DNA from: an uncultured Lachnoclostridium sp.
Lineage (GTDB): Bacteria > Bacillota > Clostridia > Lachnospirales > Lachnospiraceae
Assembly (NCBI GenBank): GCA_947369165.1
Contig: CANBKJ010000024.1
Location: 1-37,622 of the forward strand
Reading direction: 5' to 3'
DNA length: 37,622 nucleotides
The translations under genes and the position numbers were made by a program. Positions 1 through 8,311 of this stretch are shown in pieces. Below the pieces are notes generated by a model. That model was not told the DNA's origin. It ran no database searches and worked only from the letters and a program-made list of their open reading frames with translations. The first letter of the stretch is position 1, and every line of letters starts with the position of its first letter.

Positions 1-55
1 CTCGGAGCTCCCGCTCTGCTTCGCATCGCTTCGCTCCTCGTGATGGACGTTCGCC
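1..55. repeat. 55-bp direct repeat, copy 1
   Basis: Identical over 55 bases to positions 120-174. It is rich in GCTTCGC / TTCGC motifs, which read GCGAAGC on the other strand, a sequence known to form very stable mini-hairpins. The copy may extend past the left edge of the window. Confidence 0.9.
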
Positions 56-79
56 TTTTACATCAAATGATTAAAACCA

Positions 80-111
80 GGGCTGCCGCTGCTTCGCAGC
101 TAATCCAGCCC
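80..111. repeat. nested hairpin between the 55-bp repeats
   Basis: GGGCTG (80-85) pairs with CAGCCC (106-111). Inside it GCTGC (88-92) pairs with GCAGC (96-100) around a TTC loop (GAA on the other strand). It separates the two 55-bp repeat copies and shares their TTC/GAA loop style. Confidence 0.7.
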
Positions 112-113
112 TT

Positions 114-174
114 CCATCACTCGGAGCTCCCGCTCTGCTTCGCATCGCTTCGCTCCTCGTGATGGACGTTCGCC
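114..174. repeat. 55-bp direct repeat, copy 2, inside a long imperfect hairpin
   Basis: Positions 120-174 repeat 1-55 exactly. CCATCAC at the left boundary (114-120) is complementary to GTGATGG near the right end, and an inner GGAG/CTCC pair continues the stem after a 2x2 mismatch. The unit can therefore fold as one long hairpin, as in REP/BIME-like intergenic elements. Confidence 0.75.
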
Positions 175-221
175 CAATGGTGCCTGATGTTCATGCAGGC
201 ATGACATCAGGCACCATTGGG
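173..221. repeat. perfect 18-bp inverted repeat downstream of the HD gene
   Basis: Arms 173-190 (CCCAATGGTGCCTGATGT) and 204-221 are exact reverse complements with a 13-nt loop. It lies 13 bp beyond the stop codon of the minus-strand HD gene. No T tract follows on either strand, so it is not a canonical intrinsic terminator. It could protect the 3' end of the mRNA or be part of the repeat element next to it. Confidence 0.85.
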
Positions 222-234
222 CTCACTGTTTTAA

Positions 235-1323
235 TCATATCTTTTCATATTCCTTCAACAGCTCCGGATCCAGCTTGATTCGGTTGTCCATGGTCTTCAT
301 GATATCCACCAGTTCCAGCCCTTCACAGGAAGATGGGTTGGAAAGGTCATAAAGCTTATTATCACGGAAGCTGAGTACCCAGGGTTTAAAAATGTCCATT
401 TCATTTTCAATGACAACAAGTCCCTTTTCATGCCCTGTCAGTTCCACACAGACACCAGGATAAAGAACGTTGATACCGTTGATCAAAGCCTGAACTACCA
501 CAGGATCGTAAATCTCCGGATCTGCCAGAAGTGCCCGCAGTGCTTTTACCTCACTGGTAGGTTCTTCAAAAGACTTCATAGCGGTCATACGGTCATAGGC
601 ATCCGCCACATACAAGATCGCTGCATTGACATTTGCCCATGCGGCTTCGGCGGCTTTCATATTCTCGTCTCCTTCACTCTGATACATTTCCTGCATATGC
701 TGTACGATGCGAAGTATATCATCCTCCAGCTCTCCATAGTTTTTTAGCGTCTCGATGGTATTGACACGGACAAGATCACGAGTCTGTACATCTTCTTCCT
801 CTGATCCTCCCTGTCTCACCTTGACACCGCCGCAATCGTGGAGAAGCGCCGCTTTTACAATGGAATTGACCCTTGCCGCGGGCATACTCATGCGCCCCGC
901 GATGATCGCAGAAAGGATCGCTACATTTATACTGTGTTTATATACAAAATCGTCACCGCTGCGAAGACTCTGGACAAAATTGATTTTATGAGGAAGATTG
1001 GAATAATTTTTAATGATCAGGCTGCAAAGCCAGTCCAGTCCCTTGTCCTTCTTGCCCGCTGCGATCAGATCAAGATCCTCACGGATACTAAATACTGCCA
1101 TGGTCTGAAACCTTTCAAAATTGATATCTTCCTCTGACATCGGGGGAAGCGGCTCAGCAGGTTCCAGTATGTATAATCCAATCAAGCCGAAATTTTTTAT
1201 TCCAAATATGGCCTGCATCGTAAGTTTGGTGTCCCGGTCATGCAAAAGTACGCCATTCTTATTATATATCGGCTTACCCAGACGCATCCCCGGCTTTAAA
1301 TCATCTACTTTTACAAAAAGCAT
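235..1323 (-). CDS. degenerate HD-GYP family protein
   Basis: Predicted 362-aa cytoplasmic protein. The start chosen is ATG at 1323, preceded by AAAGGAG; an upstream in-frame extension lacks a ribosome binding site. The N-terminal part (MLFVKVDDLKPGMRLGKPIY) is typical of proteins carrying HD-GYP domains. The middle holds an HD core with HSINVAILSA and ALLHDCG, and a later VADAYDRMTA helix matching the family's C-terminal VADxYDAMT motif. The HHExxDGxGYP signature expected between them is missing; the segment reads IVQHMQEMYQSEGDEN instead. True HD-GYP proteins hydrolyse cyclic di-GMP. This one may be a weak or inactive phosphodiesterase, or a sensor. It is divergent from the subtilase gene. 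A c-di-GMP link to the Pel-like locus 30 kb away is only a suggestion. Confidence 0.8.
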   Translation of the reverse strand: MLFVKVDDLKPGMRLGKPIYNKNGVLLHDRDTKLTMQAIFGIKNFGLIGLYILEPAEPLPPMSEEDINFERFQTMAVFSIREDLDLIAAGKKDKGLDWLCSLIIKNYSNLPHKINFVQSLRSGDDFVYKHSINVAILSAIIAGRMSMPAARVNSIVKAALLHDCGGVKVRQGGSEEEDVQTRDLVRVNTIETLKNYGELEDDILRIVQHMQEMYQSEGDENMKAAEAAWANVNAAILYVADAYDRMTAMKSFEEPTSEVKALRALLADPEIYDPVVVQALINGINVLYPGVCVELTGHEKGLVVIENEMDIFKPWVLSFRDNKLYDLSNPSSCEGLELVDIMKTMDNRIKLDPELLKEYEKI

Positions 1324-1356
1324 AATCTTTCTCCTTTCACGTTTTCGACACACTTA

Positions 1357-1368
1357 TATACTAGTATA
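1357..1368. promoter_or_regulatory. 12-bp palindrome in the divergent HD / subtilase promoter region
   Basis: TATACTAGTATA is a perfect palindrome midway between the two divergent genes. A possible -10 (TATAAT, 1365-1370) for the plus strand and TATACT for the minus strand both overlap it. No convincing -35 box was found at the right spacing, so promoter assignment is tentative. A second small inverted repeat, ATAACAGTTAT, follows at 1372-1382. Confidence 0.4.
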
Positions 1369-1436
1369 ATGATAACAGTTATGATAAAATAATACAATAT
1401 GAAATTAAAAATTTTACATATTTTTGGAGGAATGTT

Positions 1437-3713
1437 ATGAAAAATAAAATTCTGTCACTACTGTTGATTTTAGCGTTTTCACTCAGCTTTTTCCCAACTT
1501 ATTCCATTGCCGAATCGAAACCGGTAGAAACCAGCAAACACAAGGTTTCACTGGAAGAAGGCGAATACGAAGCGGGGACTGTCCTTGTGACCATCGCCTC
1601 CCCCGAAGAGACTTCTCTGACCAGGGAAGGTACCGCTTCCTTTGATCGAAGGATCCGTATTCAGGAAACCTATGATCTGGGGGAGGCAGACATCCTGGCG
1701 AAAAGCAGGCAGCAAAAGAATTTTCTCTCCGACAAAACGCTGTATGTGTCGGAGGTATCTTCCAACACCTATTCCACAGAAGAGTTGATAAATAAACTGG
1801 ACCGCAAGGCATATGTGGTTTCTGTGGAACCAGATTATATCCAGAACCTCACATCACTCACCGAGGATACCTACTCAGAGGAACAGTGGTATCTGGATAA
1901 CGGAAGCCATTTTCAGGGCAGCAGCAATGGTATTTCCTACCGCTCCACGATGTCAAAAACCAAAAAAAATACACCCGTCATCGCTGTTATGGATACGGGT
2001 ATAAATTATGAACACGAAGACCTGGCCGGTCGAATGTGGAACAATCCCTATCTCTCCAAAGGACTTCCCGGTATCCATGGCTATGATTTTACAAATAACA
2101 ACGCCTACTGCATGGATGTCCTGGGACATGGGACTCACTGCGCCGGAGTTATAGCGGCCGAAGCCGATAACCAGAAAGGTATCGCGGGGATCTCCAATGC
2201 CCAGTTAATGGCACTTAAAGTATTTGACACCGAGGGCAAAACAAGAAACTCTGATATTGTAGAAGCTCTGAATTATATCATTCAGGCAAAACAGGCTGGG
2301 GCAAATATCGTTGCCGTAAACTGCTCCTGGGGGGGCGGAACCTCCAGCTATGCTATGTCTGCTCTGGTTCATCAGATCGGTGCGGACGGCACCCTCTTTG
2401 TCTTTGCCGCCGGCAATGACAGCGTCAACCATGACATCAGTTATTTCTCCTGCCCTTATGATCTGTATCAGGGAGAATACGCCATTCCAGACAACCGCAA
2501 TTTTATCATTATTACTGGCGCATCGGATCCCTATGACAATGCCTGCAGTTTTTCCGATTATGGAAAAGAAGATGTGGATCTCTTCGCTCCTGGGGACCGT
2601 ATTTTATCTACCTACTGCGAAGATAATTATTTCCCAGGCATCGGTTCCAAGAACAAGACACCGGATCAGACCGGGCATTTTCTGACCTTTGATTCCGAGA
2701 CCGACTGTCAGAAGCTCTATACGGACAAAGACCTGGGGATACCTGTCCAGGCAAAAGCAGATTTACATTACACCCGTGAAAAAGATTTTCAAGAAGCTCC
2801 GAATTCCGGAAGCCTTCAATGGACCATAGATCTCGACGATTCGATGTCATTTAAAGAGAAGGAAAACTATTTATATCTTGATGTGACAGATACCAATCCC
2901 GACGTAACGGCGAATTACTATGTATCAATGATCTTAGGAGATACCGATACCGACGGCCGCTTTACCTGGAGCCATGTAGTAAAGAAGTCCAGTGGCCCCT
3001 ACGGTTCAGAAAATAACCGTTTTTACCAAAGAGATGACGGGCGGATCTTTTTTAAGATTCTGGGCATCGTTTCCTCCGGTAGATCCACTGGAACCAGCCG
3101 GTATTATATTGACCACATTGGAATCTCCGTCCAAGACCCGGATACATCACAATTTGGACAGTATGAATTAATGAAGGGCACCTCCATGGCAGCTCCTATG
3201 GTCACAGGCGCGGTGGCGCTTCTCAGCGAAATTTACCCGGAAGACAGTGTCACCCACAGAAGAGAACGTCTTCTTGCCTGTGTGAAAACCACAGCAGGTG
3301 TCACTGGAAAATGTTCCACCAATGGTGTACTGGATCTGAGCCGGATGGACAGTTATACTCCTTCCGTCAACACATCTGTGATACCTCCATCCTCCGTCGC
3401 AGAAGAACAAAAAAAATCTACCGCAGTGACAAATTTAAAAAAGAAGATTAAAATAAAAAAAATCAAGATACACGCCTCAAAAACTACCCTTAAGGCCGGT
3501 AAAAAACGAAAACTGAAAGTGTATATCTCCCCTTCCAATGCCACAAATAAAAAAGTAAAATGGAGTTCTTCCAAGAAAAAATGGGCTACGGTAAGCAGCA
3601 AAGGGATTGTTACCGCCAAAAAGAAAGGGCGGGGACATACTGTTAAGATCACGGCAACTGCCAGAGATGGAAGCCGTAAAAAAGCGGTGTTCAAAATCCG
3701 TATCAAAAAGTAA
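1437..3713 (+). CDS. secreted subtilisin-family (S8) serine protease with C-terminal Ig-like domain
   Basis: 758-aa exported protease. The start has GGAGG six bases upstream. Residues 1-25 form a signal peptide (lysines, then LSLLLILAFSLSFF). Residues about 45-150 resemble a propeptide. The catalytic triad is visible: D186 in MDTG, H231 in GHGTHCAG and S583 in GTSMAAP, with the oxyanion Asn at N327 in AAGND. About 255 residues separate N327 from S583, against 66 in subtilisin BPN', so a domain of roughly 190 residues is inserted in the catalytic fold. The last ~85 residues, after a lysine-rich linker, look like a bacterial Ig-like (Big_2) domain (SPSNATNKKVKWSSS, GIVTAKKKG) that may bind the cell wall or glycans. 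No LPXTG sorting signal is present. It is followed by a series of terminator hairpins. Confidence 0.93.
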   Translation: MKNKILSLLLILAFSLSFFPTYSIAESKPVETSKHKVSLEEGEYEAGTVLVTIASPEETSLTREGTASFDRRIRIQETYDLGEADILAKSRQQKNFLSDKTLYVSEVSSNTYSTEELINKLDRKAYVVSVEPDYIQNLTSLTEDTYSEEQWYLDNGSHFQGSSNGISYRSTMSKTKKNTPVIAVMDTGINYEHEDLAGRMWNNPYLSKGLPGIHGYDFTNNNAYCMDVLGHGTHCAGVIAAEADNQKGIAGISNAQLMALKVFDTEGKTRNSDIVEALNYIIQAKQAGANIVAVNCSWGGGTSSYAMSALVHQIGADGTLFVFAAGNDSVNHDISYFSCPYDLYQGEYAIPDNRNFIIITGASDPYDNACSFSDYGKEDVDLFAPGDRILSTYCEDNYFPGIGSKNKTPDQTGHFLTFDSETDCQKLYTDKDLGIPVQAKADLHYTREKDFQEAPNSGSLQWTIDLDDSMSFKEKENYLYLDVTDTNPDVTANYYVSMILGDTDTDGRFTWSHVVKKSSGPYGSENNRFYQRDDGRIFFKILGIVSSGRSTGTSRYYIDHIGISVQDPDTSQFGQYELMKGTSMAAPMVTGAVALLSEIYPEDSVTHRRERLLACVKTTAGVTGKCSTNGVLDLSRMDSYTPSVNTSVIPPSSVAEEQKKSTAVTNLKKKIKIKKIKIHASKTTLKAGKKRKLKVYISPSNATNKKVKWSSSKKKWATVSSKGIVTAKKKGRGHTVKITATARDGSRKKAVFKIRIKK

Positions 3714-3720
3714 GCTAATA

Positions 3721-3776
3721 GGAAAGTCCTCAAATCGCGGAAAAGGTGCGCGCTTCTTTCGCCGCACCTTTTTTTT
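3721..3776 (+). terminator. intrinsic terminator of the subtilase gene; diverged first unit of the tandem repeat
   Basis: GGTGCG (3745-3750) pairs with CGCACC (3763-3768), followed by eight T (3769-3776). The preceding bases (GGAAAGTCCTCAAATCGCGG) are a diverged version of the start of the 87-bp repeats that follow, but this unit lacks their internal AAAAGAAT...ATTCTTTT hairpin. Confidence 0.85.
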
Positions 3777-3950
3777 GATGGGTAAGTCCCCAGCTTGCGG
3801 AGCAAAAGAATGGCCGAAGGCAATTCTTTTTAGGTGCGCGCTTCTCAGCCGCACCTTTTTTTTGATGGGTAAGTCCCCAGCTTGCGGAGCAAAAGAATGG
3901 CCGAAGGCAATTCTTTTTAGGTGCGCGCTTCTCAGCCGCACCTTTTTTTC
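3777..3950 (+). repeat. two tandem 87-bp repeats, each with two hairpins
   Basis: Units 3777-3863 and 3864-3950 differ only at the last base. Each holds a long hairpin (AAAAGAAT, G, GCC, loop GAA, GGC, A, ATTCTTTT; 3804-3830 and 3891-3917). Each also holds a terminator-like hairpin GGTGCG...CGCACC plus a T run (3833-3863 and 3920-3949). The gap 3714-4019 between the subtilase and the YihY gene contains only these elements and the YihY leader. Because 87 is a multiple of three the repeat is open in several frames, but no coding signal supports translation. Confidence 0.9.
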
Positions 3951-4019
3951 TTGATTTTTCTCATAATTTTACATATACTTAACTGTAAAAGAAAAAAATC
4001 ATAGCTGTGGAGGTATCAT

Positions 4020-4889
4020 ATGAAACACTATAAAAAGGTCATTCAATGGTTTATAGACAAATTTAGCGAAAACACCCTGTCGATCCATTCTGCCCATGTG
4101 GTGTTTTTTATAATGGTCTCCTTCTTTCCTTTTGTTATGTTTTTTTTCACACTTTTAAAATACACCCCATTGTCAGAAGAAAACATGGTTCGGATGCTGG
4201 AGGCCGTGGTTCCCGGCAACCTGAATACGATTTTTTCCCGCTGGATCAATGAAGCGTATCACCAGGCATCCGGTACCCTGCTGTCCATCACTGTGATCAC
4301 AACACTCTGGTCCGGCTCTAAAGGATTTATGGGCATCACCTATGGGCTGGATAAGATCTACGGCGTGAAAAACCAGAGGAACTGGTTTCTCAAACGTGTT
4401 TTCTCTCTGTTGTACACCCTTTCCTTTGCCGTGATCCTGCTGATCTCACTGATCGTACTCGTCTATGGAAATAAAATACTTCTCGCCATAGATTCGTTTT
4501 TTTCCATTGAGACGCCTTTATTTATCGGTATCTTTTCTCTGAGATCCATTTTAGGGTTTACTATATTTTTCCTATTCTTTCTCCTGCTCTATTCTTTTAT
4601 CCCGGACCGCAGGCCAAAGATCAAGGAAGAGATTCCCGGCGCCCTGTTTACATCAGTGCTCTGGATGCTGTTCAGTTACCTATTTTCTATTTATGTGGAT
4701 TATTTTACCAACTTTTCTTCCGTCTATGGCAGCCTGACCTACATCGTACTTATTATGCTCTGGCTCTATATATGTATGGATATTTTATTTACCGGCGCTC
4801 TGATCAACCGCTTTCTCGCTGAAGGCAATGTTTTTTTTGTCAAAAGGGAAAAGAAAAAACATCATCTCACCTCCGTACCATCAAAATAG
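4020..4889 (+). CDS. YihY/BrkB-family inner membrane protein
   Basis: 289-aa polytopic membrane protein, with GGAGG eight bases before the ATG. About six hydrophobic segments are visible (for example VVFFIMVSFFPFVMFFFTLL near residues 28-47, then SLLYTLSFAVILLISLIVLV). The family hallmarks are present: the AHVVFFIMVSFFPF first helix, the WSGSKGFMGITYGLDKIYG segment and the C-terminal YGSLTYIVLIMLWLYICMDI helix. Length matches the family (about 280-300 aa). The family was once annotated as ribonuclease BN, which is incorrect; its real function, possibly transport, is unknown. The 3' end overlaps the convergent SpoIID-like gene by 28 bp, so no separate terminator fits between them. Confidence 0.9.
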   Translation: MKHYKKVIQWFIDKFSENTLSIHSAHVVFFIMVSFFPFVMFFFTLLKYTPLSEENMVRMLEAVVPGNLNTIFSRWINEAYHQASGTLLSITVITTLWSGSKGFMGITYGLDKIYGVKNQRNWFLKRVFSLLYTLSFAVILLISLIVLVYGNKILLAIDSFFSIETPLFIGIFSLRSILGFTIFFLFFLLLYSFIPDRRPKIKEEIPGALFTSVLWMLFSYLFSIYVDYFTNFSSVYGSLTYIVLIMLWLYICMDILFTGALINRFLAEGNVFFVKREKKKHHLTSVPSK

Positions 4890-6682
4890 TATCCTAATAT
4901 ATCGGTGAAGCTCTTTCCCATCTGCGCCAGCTCATTGGCTCCGGTCTGGCTCATCCCGGTTCCATGGCCAAAACCACCACCCCGGAAATCATAAGAGCTC
5001 CCATTCTTATCCATGACAAAGAAACCGCTGGGGAGCATATTCATGCCGGACACGCATTTCCCATCGTTCTTTTTCACAATGGCATTTTCATGAAATACAA
5101 GCATCCGGATGTTGTACTCAGAATACACCCGCACCGTCGCCTCTGTCCCCACGATAACTGCCATATATACAACGCCACCGCTTTTTCTTGTTTTTATTTT
5201 GATCCTTTTGAGTTTGCCGATACTGTTGATCTGTTGGGGTTTATAGGTTCCATCCGGTTGCCGGACCTGTATCTTTTCTCCCGCAGCCTGACACCTCCCG
5301 CCGATTTTTGTATTGATATTGTTTTCGATGTCTCCCAGGGAAATGGTAGTACTCCATCGGTACCAGGACTGGGTCTTATCCAGCACATTTCTGTCCTGAT
5401 CCAAAAATTTACGGAAGAGGTCTTCATTTCCAAAGGTTCCAGAGACCAGCTTCGCCCGCTCTTTTTTGTCCCCTTCCTGACTATCTGGTTCTTGAAGCCT
5501 GCCAGTCAGATAAGGAAGCTCTTGTCCGCTAAAATCTACGTCTTTTGCCGAGGTTGTTGCCCCACAGGAGGTCGAAAAGAAATAGGTAGAAGCGATCTTA
5601 TCCTTATAATATACCTTTTGCCCTTTCGTGGCGTCCACTGCCTGGTTGCAGCGATCATCCTCGCGGGTGTTATTATATACCTGATAAGATACGCTGTCAT
5701 CTACATGAGCACCCATATCTTTGAGACGGTTGTTTTTGATGTGTCTCACCGCATAGCTTCTGGCGCAGACCGCCTGGGCCTTCAATGCTTCCGGATGATA
5801 TTCCGCCGGCATCTCGCTGGGGATCACACCATACAGGTATTCCTCCAATGACAGTTCATTGATAATATGAAGCCCCTCTCCCGCCTTTACGATCTCTAAC
5901 TCTCCCCGGTAGATCGGCGCCTCCTTTCCCCGTTTGAGACTGGACAGCTCAATGCGCCCTCCCTCCTCACAGGTTACAGTGATCCGCTTCTCCTTCATGC
6001 CGGCTGCGTTGATCTCATAGGTTTCACCGGGCTGGTACTCCCTTTGGGTTTTCCCTTCCCTCACATATATTTTTTTCGTTCCCCGCAGTTTCGCCGAAGC
6101 GTGTTCATAGCCGCTGAAATTTTCTGTTTTCAGGATCACCCGGATCCGCTGCTGTTTCTGTTCTTTGCTGCTCTCCTCCTCTTCTTCCGTTTCTCCCCGG
6201 AACAAAACGCTGCAGATCTTTCCCTCTGCCACCACAAATTCCGCATCCGTCTGCCCGATATAGAGATTGTCCCTGGAACAGCTGGCGATCCCATCATTTA
6301 CCGCATACCATCTGCAGTTTTCTTCCTCTGGAAGCGTCCCATAATCCGCCACATCCACCGAGCCGCTCTCCACCGCCAGCACCTTTCCCCGGATGATCTC
6401 CGGCTTACAAACCAGACTTTCCACTTCCCCATCCTGGATACAAACATCGGCAATCCCCCGGTACTCCTGATCCTGGAAATCTTCTTTTACTTTATAATCT
6501 GCCTCGCCTTCTTTCGAGTACAGGTGAAGCTTATCTCCCTTTTCTTTTACCACATAGGCATTCTTTATATCCTTTGCGGACACACTGTCCTGTCCATCTC
6601 TCCAGGACTGATACAGCCACATTCCCACTGTGGAGAGAAGTATGATGGCAAAAACTATAAATATGGAACCAGTTCTCTTCAA
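4862..6682 (-). CDS. SpoIID/LytB-domain protein
   Basis: 606-aa membrane-anchored protein. The start codon is TTG at 6682, chosen because it keeps the N-terminal membrane segment (IFIVFAIILLSTVGMWLY) and follows a purine-rich AAGGGGGGC; no ATG is available before residue 21. The first ~240 residues are lineage-specific, with an SH3-like region. The SpoIID domain fills the C-terminal half, with YLYGVIPSEMPAEYHPEALK (conserved catalytic-type Glu in SEMP), AVCARSYAVR, and at the end GGGFGHGTGMSQTGANELA and ILGYYFDGTEV. SpoIID proper is a lytic transglycosylase acting on glycan strands during spore engulfment. This protein is larger and is not in a spoIID-spoIIID context, so a vegetative wall-remodelling relative is more likely. 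It lies 94 bp downstream of thiC on the same strand. Confidence 0.88.
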   Translation of the reverse strand: MKRTGSIFIVFAIILLSTVGMWLYQSWRDGQDSVSAKDIKNAYVVKEKGDKLHLYSKEGEADYKVKEDFQDQEYRGIADVCIQDGEVESLVCKPEIIRGKVLAVESGSVDVADYGTLPEEENCRWYAVNDGIASCSRDNLYIGQTDAEFVVAEGKICSVLFRGETEEEEESSKEQKQQRIRVILKTENFSGYEHASAKLRGTKKIYVREGKTQREYQPGETYEINAAGMKEKRITVTCEEGGRIELSSLKRGKEAPIYRGELEIVKAGEGLHIINELSLEEYLYGVIPSEMPAEYHPEALKAQAVCARSYAVRHIKNNRLKDMGAHVDDSVSYQVYNNTREDDRCNQAVDATKGQKVYYKDKIASTYFFSTSCGATTSAKDVDFSGQELPYLTGRLQEPDSQEGDKKERAKLVSGTFGNEDLFRKFLDQDRNVLDKTQSWYRWSTTISLGDIENNINTKIGGRCQAAGEKIQVRQPDGTYKPQQINSIGKLKRIKIKTRKSGGVVYMAVIVGTEATVRVYSEYNIRMLVFHENAIVKKNDGKCVSGMNMLPSGFFVMDKNGSSYDFRGGGFGHGTGMSQTGANELAQMGKSFTDILGYYFDGTEVR

Positions 6683-6776
6683 AAAAAGCCCCCCTTACAC
6701 AAGTCCAAAGTTTTTCACCTTAAAACTTATGCAAGACAGGCTGTAGGTATACCATGGAAATCACAGAGTGGTCTTT

Positions 6777-8084
6777 TTAGTCCTCCATTATATCCACATC
6801 TTCTCCACGCAGGATTTTATTTATGTTGCGTACTGCACACATTTTTCCGCACATGGTGCAGGTATCTTCTTTTTCCGGTTTGCTCTCTGCCCGGTACCGG
6901 CGTGCTTTTTCCGGATCAATGGCAAGTTCAAACTGTCTCTCCCAGTCAAGCTCGCGGCGCGCTTCGCTCATCTGGTAATCCCAGTCCTTCGCCCCCGGAA
7001 TTCCCTTCGCCACATCCGCCGCATGGGCAGCGATGCGGGAAGCTATAATCCCTTCTTTTACATCTTCCACTGTGGGAAGACGAAGATGCTCTGCCGGTGT
7101 CACATAGCAGAGGAAAGAGGCTCCATAGGTAGCAGCAATGGCCCCGCCAATGGCACTTGTGATATGATCGTAACCCGGTGCCACATCCGTAACGAGAGGC
7201 CCCAGCACATAAAAGGGTGCTCCCTTGCATACAGTCTGCTCGATCTCCATGTTGGCACGGATCTGATTCAAGGGCATATGTCCCGGTCCCTCGATCATTA
7301 CCTGAACATTGTGATCCCAGGCGCGCTGTGTGAGCTCACCCAGCGCCACCAGTTCTGAAATCTGGGAAATATCCCCTGCATCCTCGATGCTTCCCGGACG
7401 GCAGGCATCCCCCAGGCTGATGGTCACATCATATTTCTCACAGATATCCAGAAGTTCATCATATCTCTCATAAAATGGATTTTCATTTCCCGTCAGTTCC
7501 ATCCAGGCAAAAATAATAGAGCCGCCACGGGAAACAATATTCGTATGGCGCAGATGCTGCTTGAAGCGGTCTGCTGTGGCACGGTTGATCCCGCAGTGGA
7601 TCGTCATGAAATCAACCCCGTCCTCTGCGTGCATCTTAACTACATCCATCCACTCGTCCGCTGTGATATCCTTCAATGCTTTGTTATAATATACCACCGC
7701 ATCGTAGATCGGCACCGTCCCGATCACCGCCGGACACTCGTCAATCAGCTTTCTCCGGAATTTTTTCGTATCTCCATAGGAACTCAGATCCATGATCGCC
7801 TCAGCTCCCATATCCACAGCCGCCTTGACCTTCTGCATCTCTACATCCAGGTCCAGGCAGTCACGGCTTGTCCCCAGATTTACATTGATCTTTGTCTTCA
7901 GCCTGTTTCCAATACCATAAGGTTTGAGACATTTGTGATTTTTGTTCGCCGGGATCGCAACTTGTCCCTTGGCAACCAGTTCCATCAAAACATCCTTGTC
8001 CATTCCTTCGTACTCACAGACGCCCTTCATCGCATCCGTAAAGATTCCTTTTCTTGCGGCATCCATCTGCGTTGTATAATTCAT
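6777..8084 (-). CDS. thiC: phosphomethylpyrimidine synthase ThiC
   Basis: 435-aa radical-SAM enzyme that converts aminoimidazole ribotide to the hydroxymethylpyrimidine phosphate precursor of thiamine. The ATG at 8084 is preferred (GGAGG nine bases upstream); a TTG one codon earlier is also possible. Family motifs include [63 protein letters not shown] and [17 protein letters not shown]. The C-terminal 4Fe-4S cluster motif is CTMCGKMC (C-x2-C-x3-C), one residue shorter than the C-x2-C-x4-C of the long proteobacterial form. The short length, without the N-terminal domain of E. coli ThiC (631 aa), is normal for Clostridia. No other thiamine genes are in the window. Confidence 0.97.
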   Translation of the reverse strand: MNYTTQMDAARKGIFTDAMKGVCEYEGMDKDVLMELVAKGQVAIPANKNHKCLKPYGIGNRLKTKINVNLGTSRDCLDLDVEMQKVKAAVDMGAEAIMDLSSYGDTKKFRRKLIDECPAVIGTVPIYDAVVYYNKALKDITADEWMDVVKMHAEDGVDFMTIHCGINRATADRFKQHLRHTNIVSRGGSIIFAWMELTGNENPFYERYDELLDICEKYDVTISLGDACRPGSIEDAGDISQISELVALGELTQRAWDHNVQVMIEGPGHMPLNQIRANMEIEQTVCKGAPFYVLGPLVTDVAPGYDHITSAIGGAIAATYGASFLCYVTPAEHLRLPTVEDVKEGIIASRIAAHAADVAKGIPGAKDWDYQMSEARRELDWERQFELAIDPEKARRYRAESKPEKEDTCTMCGKMCAVRNINKILRGEDVDIMED

Positions 8085-8152
8085 CAATACAATCCTCCAT
8101 TTACTCCCGGTATCGTTTATCCATTATTTCTGCACACATTTTTTGTGCATAC

Positions 8153-8194
8153 CAAGTTGCGAAGCAACTTGCTGATAAGTTCGACAGAACTTAT
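8153..8194. repeat. two adjacent hairpins in the thiC leader
   Basis: CAAGTTGC-GAA-GCAACTTG (8153-8171) has an 8-bp stem with a GAA loop, and ATAAGTTC-GACA-GAACTTAT (8175-8194) has a perfect 8-bp stem. A third, weaker stem TGCACA/TGTGCA lies at 8131-8149. They sit between the predicted thiC promoter and its start. The first uses the same GAA triloop as the repeats at 1-174 and 3804-3917. Confidence 0.75.
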
Positions 8195-8217
8195 TTTATC
8201 TCAAAATACTAACCAAT

Positions 8218-8246
8218 ATTATATGCAATTACAAATGAATATGCAA
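8218..8246 (-). promoter_or_regulatory. predicted thiC promoter
   Basis: Read on the minus strand: -35 TTGCAT (8241-8246), 17-bp spacer, -10 TATAAT (8218-8223). This gives a leader of about 125 nt before thiC. The leader shows none of the conserved THI-box (TPP riboswitch) sequences. Confidence 0.55.
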
Positions 8247-8311
8247 GCATTTTTTCTAACCAGGCAGGGTCTGCACTGGCAGATTTTAGATTAACCATAG
8301 ATAGAAAATGA

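Noticed and set aside
1..221. CRISPR array
   Set aside because: Only two copies of a 55-bp unit with strong internal hairpins, unlike short direct repeats with regular unique spacers.
173..221. Canonical rho-independent terminator of the HD gene
   Set aside because: The 18-bp stem is perfect but no T run follows on either strand.
3477..3941. Minus-strand 154-codon frame with an internally repeated peptide
   Set aside because: The repetition is only the 87-bp DNA repeat (29 codons) read through; it overlaps the subtilase gene and terminators and has no ribosome binding site.
4964..5851. 295-codon plus-strand frame opposite the SpoIID-like gene
   Set aside because: It is antisense to a well-supported gene, has no recognisable motifs and contains many Cys/His/Pro typical of shadow frames.
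6044..7048. 334-codon plus-strand frame across the SpoIID-like and thiC genes
   Set aside because: It covers parts of two supported minus-strand genes and shows no protein-like motif pattern.
8085..8311. TPP riboswitch upstream of thiC
   Set aside because: None of the conserved THI-box segments (CTGAGA, ACCC-TTGAACCTGA-like) is present on the minus strand.
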